Of a stretch of 34,662 nucleotides of DNA, positions 19,064 through 25,528 are shown piece after piece; position 1 is the first letter of the stretch; each line of letters starts with the position of its first letter. Origin of the DNA: CAWDLX01 sp046728155 (GTDB lineage: Bacteria; Actinomycetota; Actinomycetes; Mycobacteriales; Micromonosporaceae); the NCBI GenBank assembly GCA_046728155.1, contig JBKPDY010000093.1:1-34662 (forward strand). Direction: 5' to 3'. Below the pieces are notes generated by a model, which saw only the letters and a list, made by a program, of their open reading frames with translations, did no database searches and was not told the DNA's origin. Position numbers and translations under genes: made by a program.

Positions 19064-19103
19064 CGGCTGGTGCAAAGATCCGCAGGTCAACCCCGGTCAG
19101 GCG

Positions 19104-19592
19104 TCAGACGAGAAGAGGGTCGGTTCGCCGCTGGTCGGAGGCTGCCCGGCGGGCGGTCAGGGTCGTGCGGAGCGGACCGTGGCTACGAACCTGGACAGTG
19201 AGATCACCCTCGGTGACTTCGAGATCGTCGGGCTCACGAGCCGGCGCGCCCGCCGGAACCAACGCATTCGTCACAGGGGCCACACGAGGCTCAACCGGGG
19301 CCGCCGGCAGGGCCCCATCAGTGAGGGCAGTGCTGTCGGCGAACGCCTCGTCCATCTGCTCAGCCAGAGCAAACGTGGCGCTGACCTCGCCGAGCATCTG
19401 CGAGAGAGGGGCGCCGAGAGCTTCGCAGATCGAGGCCAGCAGTTCGCTCGAGGCCTCCTTGTGGCCGCGCTCGATCTCAGACAGGTAGCCCAGGCTTACG
19501 TTCGCGGCCGTCGAGACCTCACGCAGCGTCCGGTGCTGAGCGAGCCGCCTCGCGCGCAACGCGTCGCCGATCACCTTCCGGAGCAGGACCAT
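19104..19592 (-). CDS. clgR: ClgR, Cro/CI-type stress regulator
   Basis: A 162-residue DNA-binding protein. The HTH_3 domain covers residues about 10-68: LREVSTAANVSLGYLSEIERGHKEASSELLASICEALG, the recognition signature of ClgR. The rest is a flexible Ala/Pro-rich region and a conserved tail. ClgR activates clpP, clpC, lon and pspA-type genes in actinobacteria and is itself a Clp substrate. The predicted C-terminus here (RRTDPLLV) is not a typical Ala-Ala degradation end. ATG 19592 has a strong AAGGGGG site. It lies directly upstream of pspA, as in other genomes. Confidence 0.92.
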   Translation of the reverse strand: MVLLRKVIGDALRARRLAQHRTLREVSTAANVSLGYLSEIERGHKEASSELLASICEALGAPLSQMLGEVSATFALAEQMDEAFADSTALTDGALPAAPVEPRVAPVTNALVPAGAPAREPDDLEVTEGDLTVQVRSHGPLRTTLTARRAASDQRRTDPLLV

Positions 19593-19609
19593 CGCACCCC
19601 CTTGCACGA

Positions 19610-19635
19610 CGATCGGCGAACACTTGAACCGATCG
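19610..19635. promoter_or_regulatory. Candidate operator upstream of clgR
   Basis: CGATCGG (19610-19616) and CCGATCG (19629-19635) form a 7-bp inverted repeat with a 12-base spacer, 18 bases upstream of the clgR start. ClgR is autoregulated in several actinobacteria, but this is not an exact match to the published ClgR box as I know it. Confidence 0.35.
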
Positions 19636-19711
19636 GTCGTACGGCCAAGGTTACCGGGTGGGCCGCGGATCGACATCCGCGCCCCGCCGCCCCGCTCCGG
19701 AAGGTCTCGCC

Positions 19712-20530
19712 TTACGCCTCGGCGAAAAAGTCCTCGATCGTGGTGGCGGTCACCGCGCGCTGGACCCACCGATCGAGTTGAGCACGGTCGCGGCACTCGC
19801 TGATCCGCGCGCGAGCGTCCTCGGGTACGTCGATGCCCCGGGTGTCCAGGAACTTCAGTATGGCGGTTGCCTCGCCTTGGGCGAAGTAGCCGCGTGCGTA
19901 GTCGCTCATGTACTCGCGGACGGGGCTTGTCATCAATGCCTCCAGGATCTGGCTGGCGGCCTCCGGCAGCACCGCGAACGCAACATCGTAGTAGTCGGCG
20001 GCACGCTCCTCATCGAGCAACCGCAATGAGTCGAGCATGGCCTCCAGGATCCGCTCGCAGTCGGGATGGCCGGCGTGGGTGATCGCGGAGAGTACTGCGA
20101 GTTCAGCGACGGGTATCTCGTCCTGCGTCGGCGTCAGCACCGGGATCAGGTCCGGCCCCAGGACCAACGGAACGAGATCCCATCCTGGGTGGCCGATCTC
20201 GATTGGCTTGGCGGACCAGTCGGCAACTTCGCGATCGACGCACACAACCAGAAGCAGCGCCGGACATCGCAGCCTCGACCGCAATCCGATCACGTAGGCC
20301 GGCCACCGCCAACACTTGTCTGGGTCGCGGTTGAGTTGGGCCTCAACGACAACCGCGAGCACCGGGCCGTTGTCGTTGCTCAGCACGATGACGGCGTCGG
20401 CGCGGTACTGAGTCGGAATCAGATCCGTGAACTCGGCCGATTCCAGGCGCACTGCCTCATGTGCCGGCACATCGACCTTCAGGGCGTCGGCAAGTAGCAG
20501 TGGAGCGAGCGCTGGCTGATGTCGAAACAT
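19712..20530 (-). CDS. PD-(D/E)XK nuclease-like protein of unknown role
   Basis: A 272-residue protein of a family common in filamentous actinobacteria. The core ADAVIVLSNDNGPVLAVVVEAQL gives an Asp, a spacer and a Glu-x-Gln, a layout like the Rpn/PDDEXK nucleases; KCWRWPAYVIGLRSRLRCPALLLVV follows. The C-terminal part is helical and ends FLDTRGIDVPEDARARISEC. I do not know its job; relatives often occur in many diverged copies per genome. ATG 20530 is the only standard start. The codons before it read on in frame (PHEALVD), which resembles the family N-terminus but has no ATG, GTG or TTG nearby. Its 5' end may be damaged, or the start may be unusual. It separates clgR from cinA. Confidence 0.6.
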   Translation of the reverse strand: MFRHQPALAPLLLADALKVDVPAHEAVRLESAEFTDLIPTQYRADAVIVLSNDNGPVLAVVVEAQLNRDPDKCWRWPAYVIGLRSRLRCPALLLVVCVDREVADWSAKPIEIGHPGWDLVPLVLGPDLIPVLTPTQDEIPVAELAVLSAITHAGHPDCERILEAMLDSLRLLDEERAADYYDVAFAVLPEAASQILEALMTSPVREYMSDYARGYFAQGEATAILKFLDTRGIDVPEDARARISECRDRAQLDRWVQRAVTATTIEDFFAEA

Positions 20531-20625
20531 GTCGACAAGAGCCTCATGGGGGTAGACAGCATGCGAAGCACCGTATCGACAGGCTTTGATCGGTCGGGCT
20601 TGTCGGGTCCGCCCAGTCGAGCCGA

Positions 20626-21093
20626 TCAGGCTTCCCGCAACGCTGTGAGCAGCAACTCCACGGCGGCATCTACCGCTCCTGCCCGGATCGCCTTACGGTC
20701 GCCGCTCAGCTGCGACCGCCTGACATCCGCCACGTCCGGGCCGGCGTACGCGACGTAGACGGTCCCAACCGGGACGCCGTTCTGCGGGTCGGGTCCGGCC
20801 ACACCGGTCGTCGCCAGTCCCCACGAGGCCCGGCAGCGCTGTCGTGCACCGCGCGCGAGGGCCAGCGCCACATCGGGGTCAACCGGCCCGAGCCGGTCGA
20901 GGAGATCGGTCGGGACGCCGGCGAGGCTCTCCTTCAGATCTGTGGCGTAGACCACGAGTCCGCCCCGGAAGACCCGGCTGGCCCCTGGAATATCGACAAG
21001 AGTCGAGGCGAGCAGGCCTCCGGTGAGTGATTCCGCGACCGCGAGCGTCTCCGCCCGGGCCCACAGAAGCCGGATCACCTCGGCCTCATGCAC
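20626..21093 (-). CDS. cinA: CinA-like C-terminal domain protein (NMN deamidase)
   Basis: A 155-residue protein consisting only of the CinA C-terminal domain, related to PncC nicotinamide mononucleotide deamidase, which recycles NMN. TLAVAESLTGGLLASTLVDIPGASRVF holds the nucleotide-binding motif, with Leu replacing the usual Cys of AESCTGG. VVYATDLKESLAGV and LATTGVAGPDPQNGVPVGTVYVAY are the other signature blocks. GTG 21093 overlaps the nat gene by 8 bases and gives the usual N-terminus; GTG 21135 is an alternative that adds 14 residues. The N-terminal MoCF domain of full-length CinA is absent, as in most actinobacterial copies. Confidence 0.88.
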   Translation of the reverse strand: MHEAEVIRLLWARAETLAVAESLTGGLLASTLVDIPGASRVFRGGLVVYATDLKESLAGVPTDLLDRLGPVDPDVALALARGARQRCRASWGLATTGVAGPDPQNGVPVGTVYVAYAGPDVADVRRSQLSGDRKAIRAGAVDAAVELLLTALREA

Positions 21094-21952
21094 GGTCGGC
21101 GGTCCGGTCGTACTCGTCCTGAGCGGCGCGGGCACGCTTGTAGATGGCGTCCCATTCGCCCGGCTCGAGATCGTCGAGCCGAAGCCGGAACTCGTCGGCG
21201 AGCACCTGGCGCACGTGCGTCGAGCTGGCCAACCGCTCGACCCGCCGGCCGTCGCTTCCGACCCGTAACAGCGTGCAACTGATCAGCTTGTCGTATCCGT
21301 CGGCGTGGCGGCGCTGGGCGGTCAGGCGCTGGACAAAGCCGGATATCGGCGACGTCGACAGGTCCGCGTGCGCGACCGCGAAGTCGGCCATGACCGCTTC
21401 GCCGGGCGCGAAGTCCATCCAGCGAAACGATCCCCGGTCGTCATGGTGGAACCGCCAACCGCCCGAGAGAACCGGTGACGGCCTCAGCCGGTACGCGAAG
21501 CCCGACTGCGTCAGGGCTCCGCTGCGCAGTGGCGTGGGCTCGTGCAAGGCGTCGCCGAGGCCGGCGTCGACGAGCCAGGTGCCGCCGGGGTTCGCCGAGG
21601 TCGGGAGCCCGTGCACGGTCAGGGCGAGATGGTTCGGGTACGGCTGCAGCGGTACCTCGCCGGGCTCGCTCGTCACGCCGCCGCGGTGCCGGTGGACATC
21701 GAAACCGAGCGCCTCCAGCAACACAGACAGCGCGCCGTTGAGGTGAAAGCAGTAGCCACCGCGCCCGGTCGCCACTACTCGCGCCGCCGACTCGTAGGGG
21801 TCGATCGACGGCGGCCGGCCGCGCTGAATGTCCACTGTGGTGTATGCGATCCGCTCGACCTGCGCGCGGTGCAGTGCGATGAGACCTTCGATCGAGGGCG
21901 GACCGGGATGATCGAGTCCCAGCCGGCGGAGGTATCCGGCGACATCGAGCAC
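21086..21952 (-). CDS. nat: Arylamine N-acetyltransferase
   Basis: A 288-residue enzyme transferring acetyl groups from acetyl-CoA to aromatic amines and hydrazines. The Cys-His-Asp triad is visible: Cys68 in GRGGYCFHLN, His in PNHLALTV, Asp in WLVDAGLGD. The N-terminus LDVAGYLRRLGLDHPGPPSIEGLIALHRAQVERI is standard. Length is close to the usual 270-290. GTG 21952 lies 17 bases after the pgsA stop, with GTAGGG upstream. The gene sits in the rimO-pgsA-nat-cinA run, all in the same direction with small gaps or overlaps, so it is likely in the operon. The physiological substrate is unknown; related NATs can act in natural product synthesis. Confidence 0.92.
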   Translation of the reverse strand: MLDVAGYLRRLGLDHPGPPSIEGLIALHRAQVERIAYTTVDIQRGRPPSIDPYESAARVVATGRGGYCFHLNGALSVLLEALGFDVHRHRGGVTSEPGEVPLQPYPNHLALTVHGLPTSANPGGTWLVDAGLGDALHEPTPLRSGALTQSGFAYRLRPSPVLSGGWRFHHDDRGSFRWMDFAPGEAVMADFAVAHADLSTSPISGFVQRLTAQRRHADGYDKLISCTLLRVGSDGRRVERLASSTHVRQVLADEFRLRLDDLEPGEWDAIYKRARAAQDEYDRTADRA

Positions 21953-21969
21953 GCGTGCGACCCTACCCG

Positions 21970-22599
21970 TCAGGCGCGCGTCGCCGCCCGTCGGAGGCGC
22001 AGCGCCCGGACCACGTAATCGGCGCCGGTGACGAGGGTCACCACGACCGCGAGCGCCATGAGCCCCGGACCAGCGGCCTGTACCGCTGCCGGGAACGGCC
22101 AGATGTACCACGCGACCGCGACCACCTGCAGAGCCGTCTTCAGCTTGCCGCCGCGACTGGCTGGAATTACCCCGTAGCGCAGTACCCACAGCCGGAGCAG
22201 GGTGATGCCAAACTCGCGGACCAGGATGACGATCGTCACCCACCACGGCAGCGCTCCGTACACCGAGAGCAGGAACAGTGCAGTACCCGTGAGCGCCTTG
22301 TCCGCGATCGGGTCGGCGACCTTGCCGAACGAGGTGACCTGATCGAATGTGCGGGCGATCCAGCCGTCCGCGAGATCGGTCAAGGACGCGACGACGAACG
22401 CCAGCGTGGCCGCGACCCGATAACCCGGCGCGGTCAGGTGCGATGCGATTACGAGGATGACGAAGACCGGGATGAGGACCATTCGCAGGATGGTCAAGCC
22501 GTTGGCGACGTTGACCAGCGGCGGCCGGCGCTCCGGGCCAGCCGGACCGGCCGCCCTGGACGGCTGGGTCGGCGTCCTGCTGACGGTCGGCTCGGTCAT
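21970..22599 (-). CDS. pgsA: CDP-alcohol phosphatidyltransferase (PgsA type)
   Basis: A 209-residue membrane enzyme, probably CDP-diacylglycerol-glycerol-3-phosphate phosphatidyltransferase. The family motif D-G-x2-A-R-x8-G-x3-D-x3-D is clear in DLADGWIARTFDQVTSFG followed by KVADPIADK. Five or six hydrophobic helices are visible. In M. tuberculosis pgsA3 has the same neighbours. ATG 22599 overlaps the rimO stop as ATGA and is supplied by the 77-bp cassette; the first residues MTEPTVSRT share the repeat start. Residues 1-27 (Pro/Arg rich) are poorly conserved and end at LVNVANGLTILRMVLIP, where homologs begin. Confidence 0.93.
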   Translation of the reverse strand: MTEPTVSRTPTQPSRAAGPAGPERRPPLVNVANGLTILRMVLIPVFVILVIASHLTAPGYRVAATLAFVVASLTDLADGWIARTFDQVTSFGKVADPIADKALTGTALFLLSVYGALPWWVTIVILVREFGITLLRLWVLRYGVIPASRGGKLKTALQVVAVAWYIWPFPAAVQAAGPGLMALAVVVTLVTGADYVVRALRLRRAATRA

Positions 22600-22676
22600 A
22601 CCGGCTCGCCCCCGCGCTCGCTCGGCTCCGCGGGCCCGACGGCCCGGCGATGCTCGCTCGCCGTCGGGGCGGTCAC
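22596..22676 (-). repeat. 77-bp cassette fused to the end of rimO
   Basis: This copy begins with GTGACCGCCCCGACGGCGAG at 22676 and runs into the pgsA ATG at 22599, exactly 77 bases on. It is read in frame as the last 26 residues of RimO (VTAPTASEHRRAVGPAEPSE, then RGGEPV). It differs from the 34573-34653 copy at about 12 of 77 positions, yet keeps its length, reading frame and central stem GGGCC-GTCG-GGCCC. The TGA overlaps the pgsA ATG. Confidence 0.8.
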
Positions 22677-24125
22677 GGGCTTCGAATCCAGTACCCGGGC
22701 GGGCACGGCCACGAGGTCGACTCCGACAGTGCCGGTCACGTACGCCTCGACCAGATCGCCGACCCCGACCGGAGGGTCGCCGACGAGCGTGGTCGAGCCA
22801 TCCACCTCGGGCGCCTGGTGTGCCGCCCGCCCTTCCGAACCGGCCGCCGTTATCGTTTCGACCAGCACCTCGACCCGCGAGCCGATCCGCTCCTCGGCCC
22901 GTTGGTTGCACAGCTCCTCGGCGAGTGCGCTGACCCGGGCGTAACGCCGGGCCACGGTAGCGGCCCCGACCTTGCCGGGCAGGCCGGCCGCCTCGGTGCC
23001 GTCCTCGTCGCTGTAGTCGAAGACGCCCACCGCGTCCAGGCGCGCCGCCGTGAGGAAGCGCTCCAGTTCGGCCACGTCGGCGCGGGCCTCGCCGGGAAAA
23101 CCGACGATCACATTGCTCCGAACGCCCGCCGACGGATCCAATGCCCGTACCGAGGCCAGCAACTCCAGGAACCGCCCAGTGGAACCGAACCGGCGCATCC
23201 GGCGGAGCACCGCCTCGCTGGCGTGTTGGAAGGAGAGATCAAAATACGGCGCGACGCCTGGCGTTGTGGCGATAGCCTCGATCAGCGCGGGCCGCATTTC
23301 GGCGGGTTGCAGGTAGCTCACCCGGACCCGGACGATGCCGGCGACCGCGGCCAGTTCGGGCAGCAGTTTCTCCAGGGCGCGCGGGTCGCCGAGGTCCTTG
23401 CCGTACGACGTCGAGTTCTCGCTCACCAGGACGAGCTCGCGCACACCCTGGCCGGCGAGCCACTCCGCCTCGGCGAGAACTTCCTCCCGGGCACGGGAGA
23501 CGAAAGCCCCACGAAACGACGGGATCGCGCAGAAGGAGCAGCGGCGATCGCACCCCGAAGCGAGCTTCAGGGAGGCGACCGGACCATCCTCGAGGCGGCG
23601 CCGCAACACCGGCCGGAGATGGGCCGGCGTGTGCTCGTCGACGAGGACGCCATGCCCCGGCAGGACCAGCGAGGCGTGGCGGCGACGGCCGGGAGAGAGT
23701 GGGAGCAGGTCCCGACGATCGTGCGGGGCGTGCGCCTGATGCCGAACGCCCGCGAGCACCGCCCGGAGCTTGTCGGATATGTCGGTGTAGTCGTCGAAGC
23801 CGAGGACGGCGTGCGCCTCGGGCAACGAGTCGGCCAGCTCCCGTCCGTACCGTTGAGCCATGCACCCGGCGGCCACCACCTTCGCGCCCGAGTCGGCCGC
23901 GGCAAGAAGCATGTCGATCGAGTCACGCTTGGCCTTCTCCACGAAGCCACAGGTGTTGACCACGATGACGTCCGCGCCGGCGCCGTCGGTCACGAGTTCC
24001 CAGCCGCCGGCGTCGAGTCGCGCCGCCAGTTCTTCCGAGTCGACCTCGTTGCGCGCACAGCCCAGCGTCAGCAACGCCACTCGGCCGGGGGCCGCTGAGC
24101 TGGGGGACTGGGCGGGCAGGGACAC
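22596..24125 (-). CDS. rimO: RimO, ribosomal protein S12 methylthiotransferase
   Basis: A 509-residue radical SAM enzyme that adds a methylthio group to the Asp near position 88 of S12. The N-terminal UPF0004 domain holds Cys23, Cys59 and Cys88 for one iron-sulfur cluster. CDRRCSFC gives the radical SAM cysteines 192, 196 and 199. A TRAM domain (RIGSRVEVLVETI through GDLVEAYVTGTVGVDLVAVP) follows. RimO is favoured over MiaB by the LGCARNEVDSEE opening. The last 26 residues are encoded by the cassette repeat and are not RimO sequence, so the original end was probably near residue 483. The start is GTG 24125. It heads the rimO-pgsA-nat-cinA cluster. Confidence 0.93.
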   Translation of the reverse strand: MSLPAQSPSSAAPGRVALLTLGCARNEVDSEELAARLDAGGWELVTDGAGADVIVVNTCGFVEKAKRDSIDMLLAAADSGAKVVAAGCMAQRYGRELADSLPEAHAVLGFDDYTDISDKLRAVLAGVRHQAHAPHDRRDLLPLSPGRRRHASLVLPGHGVLVDEHTPAHLRPVLRRRLEDGPVASLKLASGCDRRCSFCAIPSFRGAFVSRAREEVLAEAEWLAGQGVRELVLVSENSTSYGKDLGDPRALEKLLPELAAVAGIVRVRVSYLQPAEMRPALIEAIATTPGVAPYFDLSFQHASEAVLRRMRRFGSTGRFLELLASVRALDPSAGVRSNVIVGFPGEARADVAELERFLTAARLDAVGVFDYSDEDGTEAAGLPGKVGAATVARRYARVSALAEELCNQRAEERIGSRVEVLVETITAAGSEGRAAHQAPEVDGSTTLVGDPPVGVGDLVEAYVTGTVGVDLVAVPARVLDSKPVTAPTASEHRRAVGPAEPSERGGEPV

Positions 24126-24236
24126 CTACCGAGGGTACCGGTCCGGACCCCACGAGCAGGCGCCGACCTGATGATCGTTACCACGTCCGAGATGTCGGGC
24201 CGAGGCGACGGCATCCGTCCTATGTGGAGGTGCGAT

Positions 24237-24294
24237 CCGCCAAGAACCGTTCGCAAGCCGCGGCGGCTCGCTGGCGCTCGCCTCCTCGCGCTCA
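24237..24294 (-). repeat. Possible third repeat type at the LtrA stop
   Basis: Directly at the stop codon of the LtrA-like gene the minus strand reads TGAGCGCGAGGAGGCGAGCG, followed by CCAGCGAGCCGCCGCGGC. It shares the GAGCG/GAGGCGAG vocabulary of the cassettes. Only one copy is seen here, so its repeat status is a guess. The rest of the gap to rimO (24126-24236) holds no recognisable gene, only GGTCCGGACC near 24140. Confidence 0.25.
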
Positions 24295-25446
24295 CGTCAG
24301 CCCGTACGTCCGGTGATCGAGGCGCCCGGTGCCGCGCACCTCGATCACAAGCATGAACCCCATCACCAGGAAGAGACCGGCGAGCTGGGCCGCCCCGAGC
24401 CAAAGTCCTAAGGGGACAGTCGCGAACGCGACGATGCCGGCGACGGCCCGGTACCGGATGCGGCTGATGCTCAGGATGCGGCGGAACACCGCGTCCGAAC
24501 CCAGGTACATCGCGACTCCGCTGGCGAGCAGGAACGCCTGGGCGAGAGCGAGACCGCCGTCCGGGTGGGTCAGCGTCTTCTTGATCCCGGCGGCGACCGC
24601 GACGATGCCGAACAGCAGGCCCAGGTGCGCCCACCCGTACGCGTGCAGCGCCGCCCTCGCCCGCCTTGCGGGATCGATGGTGGTCAGTGCCCGCTCGGCC
24701 GCGGTGTCGTCGCCGGAGAAGTAGACCCACCAGAGCAGGTACGTCACCGCCAGGCCCAACATGGCAACCGCCAGCAGCGTCACGGACAGGGGCAGGCCCG
24801 ACGCGCCGGCACCGATCGCCACGACGGACTCCCCGAGGGCGATGATGATCAGCAGGCCGTGCCGCTCGACGAAGTGGGCCGGTGAAATCGTGAACTCGCT
24901 GATTGGATTGACGTACGGCGAGACCAGCTGGACCGCGACCGCCGCGCCCCAGAGCGCGTACCGCCACACCCCTGGGGTGAAGCCGCCGATGAGGACGAGG
25001 CCGGAACTGGTGAGGTTCATCGGGCCGAGTACCCGCATGGCCCGGACGACGCCCTCACCGCCGGCCATCGTGAACAATGCGGTGTGGACGCCGTTCACGA
25101 CGAAGTACCCCAGCCCGAAGGCCCAGCCGGCGGCGGTGAAGGCGGTCGGCACCGCGAGCGCGATCGCGAGGAAGCCGCCCATCCCGACGAGAATCAGCGT
25201 GCGGCGGCTCCGGCTCGACGGTGCGATCGCGTTGGTAAGCCATGCGTAGCCGCCATACATCCACATGATCAGGCAGAGCATCAGGACGACCTGGAGCACG
25301 GAGCGCCAAGTGAGCCGGTTGGCCAGCAGGGCCGTCAGCTGCGTGATCGTGAAGACGAAGACCAGATCGAAGAAGAGCTCCAGCGTGGTGACCCGAGCCG
25401 GCGCTGTCGCGCCGGCAACGCGGACACCATCTTCCGATGTGGACAC
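24292..25446 (-). CDS. Low-temperature requirement A (LtrA) family membrane protein
   Basis: A polytopic membrane protein of 384 residues from GTG 25446. The family hallmark opens the sequence: VTTLELFFDLVFVFTITQLT. HFVERHGLLIIIALGESVVAIG is the second conserved block, with HAYGWAHLGLLFGIVAVAAGIKK near the C-terminus. About 10-12 helices are visible. LtrA was named in Listeria for growth in the cold; its function is not known. A -10-like TAGGCT lies seven bases before GTG 25446, suggesting a leaderless message; GTG 25491 would add 15 unconserved residues. It is not part of the mycobacterial core order. Confidence 0.88.
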   Translation of the reverse strand: MSTSEDGVRVAGATAPARVTTLELFFDLVFVFTITQLTALLANRLTWRSVLQVVLMLCLIMWMYGGYAWLTNAIAPSSRSRRTLILVGMGGFLAIALAVPTAFTAAGWAFGLGYFVVNGVHTALFTMAGGEGVVRAMRVLGPMNLTSSGLVLIGGFTPGVWRYALWGAAVAVQLVSPYVNPISEFTISPAHFVERHGLLIIIALGESVVAIGAGASGLPLSVTLLAVAMLGLAVTYLLWWVYFSGDDTAAERALTTIDPARRARAALHAYGWAHLGLLFGIVAVAAGIKKTLTHPDGGLALAQAFLLASGVAMYLGSDAVFRRILSISRIRYRAVAGIVAFATVPLGLWLGAAQLAGLFLVMGFMLVIEVRGTGRLDHRTYGLT

Positions 25447-25528
25447 GACGCCCAGCCTAGGCCTTGCTGGTGAGGACGTCCGCCTGTACACGTTGTGTAA
25501 GTGAACGGTCCCGGCAAGCGCAGAGGGC

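Noticed and set aside
17850..19781. Open frame of 643 codons on the plus strand across nei2, pspA and clgR
   Set aside because: It crosses three well-supported genes and has no family features.
22650..24098. Open frame of 482 codons opposite rimO
   Set aside because: No recognisable domain; rimO on the other strand has all its cluster cysteines and motifs.
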